Assembly: GCF_030247195.1 (NCBI RefSeq)
Contig: NC_080672.1
Location: 32,619,906-32,683,905 of the forward strand
Origin: Topomyia yanbarensis
Taxonomy: Eukaryota; Arthropoda; Insecta; Diptera; Culicidae
DNA: 64,000 nt
Direction: 5' to 3'
This document shows, piece by piece, positions 11,121 through 24,171 of the stretch. Position numbers and translations under genes: made by a program. Every line of letters starts with the position of its first letter. The first letter of the stretch is position 1. The notes under the pieces are model-generated. The model was not told the DNA's origin, did no database searches, and saw nothing but the letters and a program-made list of their open reading frames with translations.

Positions 11121-12560
11121 GAATTGTTAGTGTTATGTTCCTATTCAGAAATGATGCAGCTCACAACCAAATTAATTATAAGACTGAACTTTCCGGTCGA
11201 TTCGACTAGTCTCGAAATTTTATATGCAAAACTTGTTTTATTTAGTAGATTTCTATCAATAAGTTTAACAGACAAACGAGCTGTGGCAAATAAATTATGC
11301 ATAGTGTCAGAATTCCAATACTATTTATGGATCGTAGAGAGCAAAGTGTTTTTCTATCATTCCCCAGATCAGATTACCGATATAGCAAAACACTGGCCCG
11401 ATTTGCTAAACCATTCCAACGTTCGGTGTTCTTGTTCGATTACAGTACATATTCCACACTATCGGCCGTTATGCAAATGCAGCTCAGTATACATTCCCCA
11501 CCGTGCAAACACCTTCTCTTCCAACACGGTACCGATACTATACGATACGAATCAAGTTCACACGAACCTATGCAAAACCACTAACGGAACAGTCGGTCGG
11601 GCTCCAGTCATTTCGGTTTCCGTAAGTGAGCTGCATATTTGATCAGCTGTAACTTATGCCGTAAGAGATTCAATTTAAATTCCCAGGAACTAAAGTCGAT
11701 GTTTTGCTGGTACCTTGCACCGGGCTCTGGAAAATACCTTGCAGGACGCCAGCATTCGGTAAAATATCATTCTCAAACCCCCAGCCCGGCAGCAGTCCAG
11801 TTGACCAATGGGTACTATCAGCTACCATCAATTATTGCAGCTTCTGATTCCTTAGTCACTAGCAATCGCAATCTGCGGGATCCGATAATGGTAGAAACAA
11901 ATTTTCTCAATTATTCCCCTCCGACCAGAACGACAGCTACTCATTTCTGTCGCGTTTTCCGATATCGGTCTGCAAATAATGCTTCAACAACAGAGACAAT
12001 GGAATTAGTTCTGTGATTATTATCCTTCCGAAAGCGAACTCGGTGCAGTCAGTCGGCACGGACTCTGTATCATTGCCCTCAAAAGGCGTTTCGACGGCAT
12101 TCTATTTGATGACTTTTGCTGAGGCTGCTGCAACCGAAGCGCTGGTGGTGCTTCGAATGCGTATATGCGCTTACGTTCACCTGGCTTCTCTCTCTCGATG
12201 ATGATGATGATGCTGATGACCATATCGGAACTCTCGTTATCACCGATCTGGCAAACATAATCACTAACGTCCTGAATTTTCACGCTTGACTTAGGCTTCG
12301 CTCGGGTGGGAGTGACCGTGCTGTCGCTTACGGCCTGTCTGTGTGTGATATTAGCAAAGCAAACGTATATTTGGCGAAGCCTTTCCATTTTCTGTTGGGT
12401 TGGTCAATAAGTTTGCTCTGAATGGAATGAGAGTCATGATATAAAGTTTGCATGGAACTTGTTTGAATAGATTTTACAAAATCAAGGTAATCATAGTGAT
12501 TGAATCCGTTATTAGCCCACACGGAAGCCAACTAAAACTTTATCAATCCAAGGAAGTTAG
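11121..12560. other. Low-repeat stretch with unassigned open frames
   Basis: The plus strand is open for 172 codons at 11124-11642, but the first codon is TTG and the first internal ATG comes ten codons later; a 125-codon frame follows at 11639-12016. Neither has a recognisable domain, and the composition (many Ser, His and Leu) gives no clear coding signal. A short gat microsatellite lies near 12198-12215. This could be host intergenic DNA or an exon I cannot identify. Confidence 0.3.
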
Positions 12561-15500
12561 CTCGCACGGACAGTTTTGACCAACCCAACACCCAGGAACG
12601 GTAGCAGTATCGCTGCAGATGAACGCTACTGTGCGGTTTTCACATGCTGCAGTGATGATTTCCAGCAGTGTACACTGGACGTTCGGATAACTATGAAAGC
12701 GCTAGAAAGTACCTAGTCTGGGATGGAACTGAGATCTATTAAAAACACACAAAGTTCGTAGCAAATATTGGCAGTGACGATGTTTGCGAAATAAATGTCG
12801 AACTGGAAGTGATAATCATAATAGGAAGATAGGTAAATATACATACAGCTCAGCCACACCAAGCAGAGAACCTTTGGGAGTTATTACAATAATGGAGAGC
12901 ATATCATCATTTTCATTCAGGTCATATTCTTTTAATGTTTTGTAAATCAAATGAGCAATATCGTCTTTTGAATGTCATCAGAAATATCGACTAGTAGCAC
13001 CCGAAAAATGATCTCTTCTTCTTGATTTTAGAGGACAGCTTCCATTAAATCCTTTTGTTTGACAGCAACCTTTTTCTTCATTTGTTCGACCATTTTCTAC
13101 TGTACGAGGTTTTCTCGCGGAACTTTACAATCACCGCCGGGTACGGCTGTAGCTGTATGCAAACCATGGTGAGGCTCAGGAACTCATGAAATACCAAAAG
13201 CAGGTTTGAAATTTGGCTCGACCTCCGAAACAGCGAGCTTCGCGGTTGGCTTTCGAAGTGAAAATTAAGGTTACCCGGGACCCCTGGGCACTACTCGTAT
13301 AAGGATCCCCTATAATTGAGCAGGTATAAACTGCCGTAGAGTAGAATAATCATAGGCTACCCTGATTTTTTCCAAATTTGAGCCAAATCAATGTTGCAAT
13401 TATTAACCCATTCATGGCCATGTTATTTGTGGACAACAACATTTGTAAACAGCTATAACGTTTGATTGAAGCAAGATTTGCTCACAAAAACAAGTAAGGC
13501 TTATAAATGGGACTATTTCCGTTCATTTGAGCATTAACAGTTACAAGGATCAGCTCCTGAACTTAAGTTATTGCAATTAGTCTGATTGGATTTCGCTGGA
13601 GCAGTGCTGCCAGGGACAGTTTATGTTGACGACGGAAAATTAATTTTCCATATATATTCATAATGGTGCAATATTTTTGAAAACTGATAAAACTTATCAA
13701 TTTAGTCTGTCTTTGGCTACGTTTTACATACAATTGGACTATTGTAAATATTCTAGGAGAATTGTATTGAGCATTGCAAGATAAAAAATGAGCTGCTTCT
13801 AGCACTGCACGGGAAGCACCAATCTTTATGAAAAAAGACTTTTCGTGTATCTTGATCTCACCGTTTTCAAGGAAAAATAGCTTTGAAACTCTACATGCAC
13901 TAGAAAAAAGTTCGGCATGAAAGGGTTAAAATAGATGAGTGATGTCTGTGACATAACCGCAGTGTCGTGACTATACTTCTCGCTGTCAAATCTAATGATG
14001 TTGAACGGAAACTTCTTAATAATCATTTTATAACCCGGTATTGATATGTTTGATTTTATCCAATCGGCTTCGCTACTAGCACTAGCCTAGACTGGCTAAA
14101 GATGACTCCACCCAGACGACCGCTTTCTATTAATCATATTATTTCTCGGTGTTGATATGCAGTCTTCCAGAAACAGAACCAATCCGAAAGATTTGAACAG
14201 CAGCTTTAACTGCAATCACAATTCATTCCGTTCAAGATTTGCTTCTAGATGCATAAAATTAGCAGCGACCAATCACGAACAAGCTTTGGTCGAACATTTT
14301 AAAGCGGGTTTTTCGTTGTGTATGTTACTTTCCAACCATTGAAAAAAAGTAATGTCCTTTCTAGTAGCACGGACCGACACAAACTAATTGAAACGCAACT
14401 CACCAACCGTGCACAGCTCAGACATATTTCCTTCTCCCTTTTGTAGAGCCCCTTGAGGACATGCTCCGTTCGCTTTTGGGATCTCAATATGTATCATATA
14501 AAAAACAAATTTGTAGCAGACCTATATTTAAACCTTATTATCATTTTATTATTCGGCTGGGACACTATACTGACGGCTATGACCGAGATGATCTCGAAAA
14601 TTTTCACTATTCCCAAGCAGTTTTCTAAGGATTTTTTAAAACACAGTTCTTTCGTTATTACGGCGTGTCATACATACTGAATGATGAATGCAACAAAAGA
14701 TATAAACGTTCCAAAGCTTATACACCTTTGCATCCGAAATTTTGAAAACTGGCTCCGCATTTAATTTTAAAGTTATAATGAAAGTGAAGTCGTTAGTCAC
14801 GACAAAATATCCTGTGCTAATGAAAATATATGGCGAAATAACGCGATTTCCTATTTCCATCGCTAGGTGTCGTTGTAAATGTCCAAGCACCGTCGAAAAA
14901 CGTAATCATCTTTCATAACAAAATACCGAAATTACCCGAACTTATTAATATGAGCGGTGCAATTCATTTCAATATCTGTCATGTCAAGCTATCGGAATAG
15001 AAAACCCATCGAGTGCACACTGCCATGACGCATAGTATGCCTTTGCTAAAATCAAAATAATTTTATTTCGGATGCACAAGAATGTTCTAACCATACTTTG
15101 ATTGAACACACTCCACAATACAAGAATGTTTATAAACATATTTTTCATTGCATACATTTTAAGACCAATCGAATAAAATTGTAAATATAGGTTACCAAAT
15201 GACCGAGATTCTTCTAATATTTTTTGCCTTGATTTTTTTAATCTGATTTAGGGTAAAGATAGGGGCGACTTTCAATGACACTTTCATAAGGACTTTTTTA
15301 TATTTTTTTTATATTATAAACTTTTACCCTCAGTGAAAGATACCATGCAGAAGTCACTTTTGGAGACCGTCCGTTTCCATTAAGGTTTGTCCGTTGACGG
15401 TGGCAATTTAAGTTTTATAGCATGCTACAAGTGTAATCTAAGCTAAATGAGTGGCTATAAAACTAGAATAAAACCACAATTGCTACTAGGGAGATGTGAT

Positions 15501-15835
15501 AATGAAATGAATATTTGCCACATAAGCGGCTCGCTAGCCAAATAAGGCTTTGGTAGCGAATATAGCACCCTTCCCCGATTTGTTATAAAGTTTCCTTGCG
15601 CGTCTTGATTTTACTCAAAATAAATTGACCCATGTATCGAAATGATGGATTGACGTTTGAATTGCTTCAAAACCATTTGGTGCCTCGTTTCCTACAGCTA
15701 CCATCTTTCCGCCTGGTTATCTGATCCTCGTCAAATATCTTGATTATCTAGAGGTGCAATTGTGCGACTCCGAGTTGCTTCCTATGCATTGATATCTACA
15801 CGCTAAATAGTTGTAAACAATTTGGAATACAGCCT
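12561..15835. other. AT-rich intergenic sequence, no gene recognised
   Basis: No open frame exceeds about 85 codons. A diverged direct repeat of about 34 bases occurs near 14019 and 14130 (both containing attaatcat and gttgatatg-like words). Poly-T runs occur around 15230-15320. I see no transposase or RT motif, tRNA-like box or long inverted repeat. Confidence 0.45.
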
Positions 15836-17067
15836 TTAGAATGATTTTATTCCCATCCTAAGTTCGGGGCCCCCAAAAATCCCGGAACCCCTGGCGCTGA
15901 CCCAGTGTGTCCATGCGTAAAGATGGTACTGGGCCCGATGCTGTTCGCACCAGTGCCAACCGCACTCTACCACTCTTCCCGACGAGCGGAAATATACACA
16001 TCCTCTTGGGGATATTAAGATAACAGAACGACAATACCCCGAACATATATTGTCATTCAAATACTGTTTAAACTATAGCACTTTACCACACTGGAACAAT
16101 AGCATATCCTTGAGTTTCAGATCTTTGTATATAGGTTCCTAAGTATAAACAAACATCCGGACACGCAGTTGCATTACTGCAGGACAGTTATATATCAAAT
16201 GATATGAAGTTCCGCAATCGGATTCACAAAGATCACAAGAATAACACTCAGCACGCCGAATGGTAGCCATGTGATAAATGAGTTTGCAATGTTCAATCGG
16301 TGCCTTGACTGGAATACAGTAATTGTGCTTGGAAAAATGCAGCAAATTCTTTGATATTTTCGGACTCACATCCGGCAGAGAAGTCCTTGTTTAAAGGCAG
16401 GTTAGCAAGCTACGCCAATGGTTTTCATGTTCGGATGCAGCCCAAGGTTGAACTTATTCAACTTATCGAAAGTGGTAGAACTGGTTGTGGACCAACGAAT
16501 TCAACCGGAATGGCCAGGTTCCCATAGAAGGTAGATGGCATTTGAAATGCTAAGTTCTTCGATTTGAATTCGAAATTCTCAGAGTTAAAACAGATTCTTT
16601 TCCCGCAAATTCCCTAGTGAAGTTCCGGTTGTACACCACACAGAATAGTGAAGATTTCTGCTTGGAATACGGTACAGTATCTACCAAGCGCATGAGTTTG
16701 GTTTAATCTCATTTCACGACAATAAACACCAGCAGCAGTTCGGCCCTCCAAAAAAGAACCGTTAGTACAAACAAACTACGTACTCTTCAAATTGTCGCTC
16801 CATCCAGCCAGACAGCCATTCCTCGCGAGGACAAATTTTCACATTGAAAGTATTAAGAGGAAAATAACACGTGAATGCTAGATCACTTGGAGAAAGTGTA
16901 AACTTATCCTAAGTAACCATTTGGGGTCACAGTCTTGTGAGGCTAGTTGCACGGTCTATTGGGTTACTGTTCCAGAGCCCAGTGACCTTAAGACGGTATG
17001 CACAAGAAAGTGCCTATTGTTCCAGAAATACATTCATTGGTTTTATGTTCAAGAGTGCCTCTAGAGC

Positions 17068-17993
17068 CTACAACTGCTGCGTTGTCGAGAACGCACCAGC
17101 CATCGCCATCAAGGCCATCCTCTGAAGATGGTTTAACTTTGATTGGATTGTCATGACTTCTTCCTTCTGCCACCAAACAAGCCACCCGTATGCCAGTATT
17201 GGTCTAACAATTGTTGTGTACATGTACTTGGGTTTGAGTCGCCAAGATTTGCCGAAAACCCGTGCACATTGACCGAAGGCCATGCAAGCTTTCTTGATCC
17301 TGAAATCGATGTGAGCTGTCCAATTAAGTTTTGAGTCAAGAATTATCCCAACGTACTTAACTTGAACTACGGCAATAATTTCATAGTCAAAAAACTGCAA
17401 TGGACGAGCTTCGGTTGTAGTCCTTCGTTGTTGACAAGCACCAATGATGTTTTATTTGGATTAACTGATAGTACAACATGAAGACACCACTGCTCAACAT
17501 CACAAAAGGCTTGTTGCATCAAATCAAAAAGTGTGTTAATGCAAATACCAGTGATCATTATATGATAATTATCGGTGAAATCATATGTCAGAAAACCAAG
17601 CTCATTAAGTTTCTCAAACAAGCCATCGATGACAAGGTTCCATCCGCAGACACTCAGTTGCCTTTTCTCTACTTGTCTTAACGATGAGCACAGATGTCGG
17701 CTGCTAAGCATTGCGTGTATCCAGTTCATGATATATGAAGGTACTCCATGACCTCGTGCTGCTTCCAAAACGGATTCGAAAGACACATTGTCAAAAGCAC
17801 CTTCAATATCGAGAAAGACTTGATTGCTTTTGTGAAAAAGCTTTTTCAATGCTGTAGACAACATTGTGTAACAGGGTGGTACTAGACTTTCCTCGCTGAT
17901 ATGCATGTTGCATTGCATGCAGCGTGTGCTCGCCCAAACTAACATGCCGAATATAGTGTCGAATAACTTTACAGTTATTTGCCTCCATGCCAA
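17068..17993 (-). pseudogene. RT domain of the LOA-type element
   Basis: This is the best preserved part of the element. One frame of 208 codons covers the palm and a second, overlapping frame of 110 codons covers the thumb, joined by a frame change near 17380. The first catalytic Asp is kept in FLDIEGAF. The FADD/YADD position reads FTDN, so the second metal-binding pair is damaged. In addition, the segment before WNLVIDGL lacks the conserved PQGG block. The enzyme would be inactive. Confidence 0.75.
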
Positions 17994-18462
17994 TGGATTT
18001 TTTTTCTCTAAATATGTTTGAAGTGTTCACATCCTCCTTGAAGTAGAATTGGAATAATTACATCTTTTCCCGGAGACTTATACTAAGCAAAACTTTCAAT
18101 CGCCCATTTGATCAATTCGGTTGTAGCAAGTCTACGAGCAAATGCCCAGGAGTCAGAACTACCTGAAAAGAATTATGGGGCTGTCGTCAGTGATGGCTTC
18201 GTACAGGCTGGAAAGTGTGTTGTAAAAGGACAGTTGAGTACTACATCTTCGTCAGACGAGCATTTACCATTAGCAGTTCTAATCTAACTGACATGAAAGT
18301 CTTTCGAGTTCGAACTGAACTTTTTTAATCTGCTCTTTGAGACTGGAAACATTTGTGCAGAGGATTTTCCAACCACTTTGCTTAGAAGATAGAAGGGCAT
18401 TGCTATATGCAATGCGAGCTAACTTAAATGCCTCCGACCCGTCCCTGCGACTGAGATTCCAA

Positions 18463-18515
18463 GAACTTGTTCGACTCAAAAAGTTATGTAGAAACTTTTT
18501 GAGTCAAACAAGTTC
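18463..18515. repeat. Near-perfect hairpin inside the dead retrotransposon
   Basis: Left stem gaacttgttcgactcaaaaa pairs with right stem ttttgagtcaaacaagttc around a loop of about six bases, with roughly 22 base pairs and one mismatch. It sits in the linker between endonuclease and RT and is not expected in the ancestral ORF. It looks like a local inverted duplication. Confidence 0.7.
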
Positions 18516-19230
18516 GGTATTTCACCAAAGAGGTTCCTCTAAAACTCGCAGTAGACAAGCCTCTTGGTGTGCTGCTACTATGAGTGAGTTTGATCTATCC
18601 GCGACCTCATCCAAGTCACTTGAAGATTCAATTGTCAGAAGATACCCATGAAACCTAGTAACCAAGCCGTCTTCGTAGAGGTCACAGTTCGTAGATTTGG
18701 ATTTACGATATGTGACCTTTATCTAGCGAGGCGTTTAAATGAAAAAAACGGTGTACGTTATCAGTTTTTCAACTCATACGTAATACTGTCAGATCAGAGA
18801 CCTCTTCTCTGCCGGCTCGTGCAAATGTGCGATTGCGTACAGTAAGTATGTGCAGGTTTGTACTACTTAAGTATTCCATCAATTCGGTGCCTCTCAAATT
18901 GATATCTGAGCTGCCACAAATTATGTGGCAGGTATTTGCATCACTGCCGATTATGAGGAGAAACCCATTTCTGACACAGAGTTATACAACCCTTTTGAAA
19001 TCGTCAGAAGATGATGGTTGATTATGCGGCAAATATGCCGAACAATAAAATTACTTCCTGTTTATGTTATCGATAATCATATTGACCATAACAGCACAAA
19101 CATCACGAGTTATGAGATCGGATATAAGACATGTGTCAATAGCGCCATTCGCAAGTATACATGCAGGAGGCATTTCACGTGGATTTTTGATGCCATTTTT
19201 GTTGAAAACTACGAAGACGTTTAATAGTTA

Positions 19231-19530
19231 AGTACCTTTCCAACATAGAAGTTTCCTTCATAAAAATACGGTTCTCGAACCAAAGCTGTGGAAGCTTTTC
19301 CTTTCTGAAAAAGGCGAGATAGATTCATAGTTGCTGTACATTTAGGCTGATGATTATTTTTGCTACTCTAACCATGGTCGATCAGAGTATTGCACATTTC
19401 ATCACCAGCACTTATTGTACAGCTACTAGAAGATACCAAACACGTTGGCCCTAAGTCGCCTATAGTGAACCCCGAAATGGGCACTAGGGACATGACCATC
19501 ATTTGAATCCCACAATTTGCAAAGAAACAA
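19231..19530. other. Short spacer, nothing recognised
   Basis: AT-rich sequence between the end of the LOA-like remnant and the hairpin insertion; no motif or frame of note. Confidence 0.4.
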
Positions 19531-19752
19531 ACGTCCACTATGGAGATGGCTTTTGGTCACGGTTTTAGCAAATATTATTTTATTTTGTGTATCGCCTACG
19601 TTTCATCGCCTTCATCTTCAGAGCAAAACGTAGACCTTTGAAACGTAGGCGATAGACAAAATAAAATAATATTTGATAAAACCGTGACCAAAAGCCAACT
19701 CCATCTGTTGAACCTTTGTGTTCTTCCAGTTAGCGAAAAAACGTCCACTATG
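19531..19752. mobile_element. Palindromic insertion between 12-bp direct repeats
   Basis: Arms 19542-19604 and 19640-19702 are inverted copies of each other (about 63 bases with three mismatches; outer end ggagatggcttttggtcacg). The loop is about 35 bases. The whole is bracketed by the direct repeat acgtccactatg at 19531-19542 and 19741-19752. The bracketed segment is 198 bases. The direct repeat looks like a target duplication, but ~37 bases separate the right arm from the right repeat, so the exact boundary is uncertain. No coding sequence. Confidence 0.6.
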
Positions 19753-20029
19753 TCAGAGATTCGTTCACCACAGCAATGGTATGATCCATGGTACTTCATG
19801 CGCGACTGGCATATTTTATTCATGCCAGCCATTCAGTCCTCAGCACGGAGAAACACTTCGACTCGAGGACTCCTGTTTTTAGTTGCCTCTTACGACATGG
19901 TAACAGGAACCCAGTAGCTCAGTTCTTGGTTGAAATACTTCAAACCGCCGGACGCCCCACGGCCTTTAGGCTGGTTTTGTCCGAAGAAATATAATATACT
20001 GTTATCAACCTCCTAGTGGATCACAGCCA

Positions 20030-21420
20030 GTTAGTCGCATATATAACCCTATCGTAAGCGGTTTAAGCGTCGACGCTGGGATGATCCTTATCGGTTTACT
20101 TCAACCGAGGAGATCAACTGTTATCAACGGTACGAGAAATACGAGAAGGTTGACGAGAGCAGGATTGAGATAACGCATAGAACGGAACCCATCGGCTAGT
20201 CCTGAATTTGTTTTTGTGGGCTAACAGAAAGCATGAAGAGATAGACGCAGTTCCTATCAGGTCACGGCTGCTTCAGCAAGTACCTGTATCGGTTCGGTCA
20301 CTCACATTTACCCACTGCCCTGAGTGCGAGGCTGCGGAAGAAACACTTGAACATATGGTCTTTGAGGGCCTCAGATTCAAGTAAGTGCGAAGGGAGCTTC
20401 CACTCTAAGCGAAGAAAATATCGTACAAAAGATGTGTAAAAAATAAAGGACGTGACATAACGTCAGTAGAGTAATCCCACAGACCCTAGTGATACTGCAG
20501 ACTAAATGAAGAACAGATTATTGGTCTAATTACCAGAGCTGAGAGTTCGAATAAGTGCAGCCGGTCACCATGGTGTAGTCTGAATCCTTCGGTGAGGACT
20601 CAAGTAGCGCGCATCAATGCACCGATTGTGAGTCATTGAGGTGCCAGTGTACTGGACGTCACGCTCCCCCTGGAATCGCCGGACCGGCCTCGACACCCTA
20701 CCGGGTAACTTGTGAGAGATCTTAATCCAACAACTGGGACTAGAGCGAGTTCGTTGCGCTGAACAGCCAGCGATAAGTCGTTAGGGCGCCAGTGAACCGA
20801 AAGCTATACTCCACCCGAAACCGCTGGACATACCTCGGCACCTCATTCAACGGCGGGGAATTCACAGTCGGTGTAGGGTTGGTATACTGCCGGGAACTAT
20901 CCGAGTATATCGTGACTAAACTAGGATCTAATTGGCTCATGAAACGGATATCGGTACTGAGAGAAATTCTGCCACCGGGAAACTCTCAGTTGGAATAGGG
21001 TTGTTTCACCGCCGGGAAATATCAATAAAGCTGGAAACTAAACTAAAATGGCTTACGGAAACCAGAACTAAAAGGTTTATGGAATAAGGATCTAAACTGC
21101 TCATTTAGTTGCGATCTAAATGGTTCACTGAGACGAGAGCTGAATGATTTGCGAAAATTTACTGCTGGGAAATATCCGATTGAAGTTCGTGGCTAAATGT
21201 CCAGAAATGTGGCCGAAAGCAAGAGCAAAGTCAGGAGCTAAATGGTTCAAAGGTCGAACCTCATTTCACGAATCAAACGAAGCTCCGAGTTAACTGCGGA
21301 ACACTGGTGAGTAAATGGAAGAGGTGTGATGAAAGCACAACTAGACTCCACCCTGCACGCCCTACAACATTTGTTGTAGACGACCCCCAATGATTCAGGC
21401 TTCCGAGCTATCTACAAATG
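20030..21420 (+). pseudogene. 3' part of an R1-type retrotransposon
   Basis: Around 20210-20400 the plus strand reads, across frame changes, NRKHEEID, then SGHGCFSKYLYRFGHSHLP, then CPECEAAEETLEHMVFE. This is the FGH..CP.C...EE..EH..F arrangement of the Cys/His tail of R1-clade ORF2. After about 20450 the sequence is non-coding, as in a 3' untranslated region. It contains repeated words such as ccgccgggaaatatc at about 20830-21180. The RT and RNase H parts are missing, so this is a 5'-truncated or deleted copy, now full of stops. Confidence 0.65.
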
Positions 21421-21724
21421 TTCTATGAACACTTTTAACGCTATGATGACAGTTTGTATGACCACTCTTAACGATTTCGCTAACTCAACTTGGAAGTTCG
21501 GATTTTCGCGATTCGTGAGCAAACGTTTAATGCGTTGCTCCTCTTGCTTGGACACCATTTTGATAACTGAACACGATGGAGGCTTCCTTACGCACGCGCA
21601 TCAACAAAATGAACCATGTTCAAGTGCGAGTGTTCTGTATTTTTTCTCGTTTAACCCGGTCATCTTACGTAGGATTTCCTTTGATGCCTCTGGGAAGACA
21701 TATCAGCGTTTTGGTGACTCTGCT

Positions 21725-22460
21725 TCCTCTTAAGATCTCTCGACAGTGCAAATCAGAGATCGTGGTTCCAATCCATAAGAAGAAAAATATCTAAACATCC
21801 CTAACTATCGTGGAATAAGCAGCACCTAATCCCCGATTAACATGGCTTCAAGCCTGGACGCTGAACAGCGACTAATCTGCCGCGTCTAGCATCCCACATA
21901 ACAGGGAGCATGGGATGTGATATTATTTACACCGAACTTTCTGCCGTTTATAGCAAACGATATAATGGAGAAATTTGGAATCAACGGTAGATTTTGCAGC
22001 CGTTTCAATACTAGCCTTCAGATCTAAAGATAAAGGTTGTCATAGGAGGTACTTATTTTTAGATCAAATGCAGGGAAGCTACTTGGACCACTGATGTTTC
22101 AGATTTACTTCAATGTCGTGCATTTCGTGCTAAAAACTCATCGCCGGTCTTGCACAGATTATCTCAAAATTTTTCATTTCATTCACTTTATTCAAGATTG
22201 TCAATTGCTCCGACAACAGCATGGTACCATCGCTGATGGTGGTATAGCAAGAATTGCGTGTTTGTAAATCCGAAAAAGTGCTAGGTGATCAAATTCTTAC
22301 GAAACGCTTTCTGGAAAGCTGTGACTGCCATATCCGCAGAACTATTTTACTGCCGAAATCCTGGGGAAAAGGCACAGTCCGTTAAGAGCAAACGGGGGAA
22401 GGCAGTCTCATTCGACTGAGTTTTTACGCACTTGATATGGCAACATATTTTTAAACAACT
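21725..22460 (+). pseudogene. Jockey-clade RT fragment, copy A
   Basis: The plus strand begins with the RT opening motif (EIVVPIHKKKNI followed by NYRG-like sequence). Near 22065 it continues with GSYLG and YFN, the block that normally reads PQGS.LGP...YFND. A decayed ADD region (RSCTDYLKIF) and a decayed C-terminal palm follow. Stops and frame changes occur throughout. The part from about 22015 to 22450 shares extended similarity with 29945-30410. Confidence 0.6.
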
Positions 22461-24120
22461 TCGCTTACGCTGGCAAGAGTAAAAGGAACGGTTCCTTTGT
22501 TTTGAAAACAATGCACACTAGATCGAAAATCGAACAACCGTTTTACTTTTCGATCACTATTCTCGCTCGTGAATTTTGGTAGAATTAGAAAGCCGACTGG
22601 TTTGAATATTACCTAATTCTTCGAAAGGGTTAAAGAGATATTAGTAAACTAACATGTTTTGTTCATTATTACCCAGAAGAGTAAAATTTTCTGAAAAATG
22701 CACTTTAATTTACATCCTTGCTTCTCGTAGAGGCAATTGCAAAAGCTTTCGGCGTTAAAATTGTAGCAAATTAGGAAAAATAAACAGTAAAAAAGCTTCC
22801 TTACAAAATCTGTTAATCTTCACTCAGTGCGGAGAACAGAGGCTGGATAAAAATATGAATAAAGAAATTGAACCATCGCACTCATTTTATATTGACCAAC
22901 CTTTTCAACATATTCCTATTGTTTTCCAGGAGATGGTCCAAAACGTATGCCAAAATACCATGAAAAATTTCCGAGCTAAACCGGGTACAGGTCAACCTTT
23001 AATTAATTTATCTCGCTACCCCGACATATTGATTTAACTGACAGCGAATTTACATAATTTACCACGACACAAAAAAGCGATAAAGAGAAAAACATACATC
23101 CCAATCGGCGACTCTGTTGCAGGACATAAAATGTAGATAAAAATACTCAAATGGGAAAGTGCTACAGCGAACCATATTGTTGCATCCAGTTCGTCGATGA
23201 GGACGAGGACGAAGAGAAGAGGTGCGACGAATCCATCGTAACTCCAAATGTTCGCTCTTCCTCTCGGATACATTTGACACCTTTTCCCAATTATACTAAT
23301 CAAATGAATTCGCTCTGACTCTGTTGTCCGGCACGAGGGAAGCGAAAAAAGCTGCAGCATCCATTAGCTGTTGAATCAGAGTTATATTCGGTGTTGCATT
23401 AATTAAATGTAATTACACCAAATTTATAACTTTTTTCGAATTTAAGCGTGTGATTATCATCGCCGCGACAACGGCGACGCACGGGGATGTAGAAGACCAA
23501 CCGGCGAGCTTCGGATCGTGCCCTCTCCAAAACCCACATTCCAGCGAGCGGCGTGTGCATTCGGCAGGAGGGAATCCTTTCACAATGCTGTACCGTGACC
23601 TGACCATCGTTTAAATGAGATAAACCATAGAGCAGGTACCTCTACCTACCAGACAGAGTGTTCGGAGGTGAACGCGAACACATTGGCACGTGTACACATT
23701 ATACAACATTATACAACATCATTAACGCGTACCAACTGATGATGCTGCGGCCGGCAAACCGGACTTTACTTGTACCCGGCGGTACATGATAATGTTTTCG
23801 AAAACAACGCGAATAGTCTGCGGTTAAACGTTTGACAACTGCTGTCAGTGTTATGTTATGCTGTCGTTTGCGGCTTCGAATCGCAGCCGCGACCGCTGCC
23901 AAATTGTCCGGCGGGGGATTCATGTTTTCTGGAACGGGGGAGGTGGGCCCCGGAAAATGCAAGTTGTGTCGTTTTTCGATTAATTTGAATGTCAAATCGA
24001 AACAGTTCGTTTGGGTACATTATCGGGATATTGGGTTTCGGTTTTTGGCGTATGCGCTCTGTATTGTTCGGGTGTTTAACAAATGCACAGTGGTCCGAAT
24101 TCATAATATACGAAGAAAAA
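22461..24120. other. Unassigned sequence, low repeat content
   Basis: Frames of 60-108 codons occur on both strands and mostly overlap each other (for example 23034-23360 minus, 23699-23995 minus and 23832-24131 plus). None has a recognised domain. The block 23450-24000 is more GC-rich than its neighbours and might include host regulatory or exon sequence. A short tandem cattatacaa repeat lies at 23697-23718. Confidence 0.35.
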
Positions 24121-24123
24121 ATA

Positions 24124-24171
24124 AAATATAAAGTTTCGCTACAAAAATGCTTGTAGCGAAACTTTATATTT
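24124..24171. repeat. Perfect hairpin
   Basis: Left stem aaatataaagtttcgctaca and its exact reverse complement tgtagcgaaactttatattt are separated by about eight bases. It is a perfect palindromic stem of about 20 base pairs. It may be a tiny foldback or the two ends of a deleted element. Confidence 0.75.

Larger units (their letters stand above)
15836..19230 (-). pseudogene. Dead LOA/R1-type non-LTR retrotransposon ORF2
   Basis: Read on the minus strand, the pieces appear in ORF2 order. An endonuclease remnant is at about 19230-18600 (weak) and the linker at 18479-18279. The RT palm is at 17993-17367, with VFLDIEGAFDNVSFES and a YADD box decayed to FTDN; the usual PQG box is missing by deletion. 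The thumb is at 17400-17068, with TTIVRPILAYGWLVWWQ. An RNase H remnant follows at about 16790-16580 (GRTAAGVYCREMRLNQTHAL) and a Cys-containing C-terminus at 16369-16139 (CYSCDLCESDCGTSYH). An aataaa near 15841 marks the probable 3' end. RNase H after RT points to the LOA/I/R1 group. Many stops and frame changes make it inactive. Confidence 0.75.

Noticed and set aside
11124..11642. 172-codon open frame as a host gene
   Set aside because: First codon is TTG, no domain is recognisable, and overlapping frames of similar quality occur at 11297-11584; AT-rich DNA of this size gives such frames by chance.
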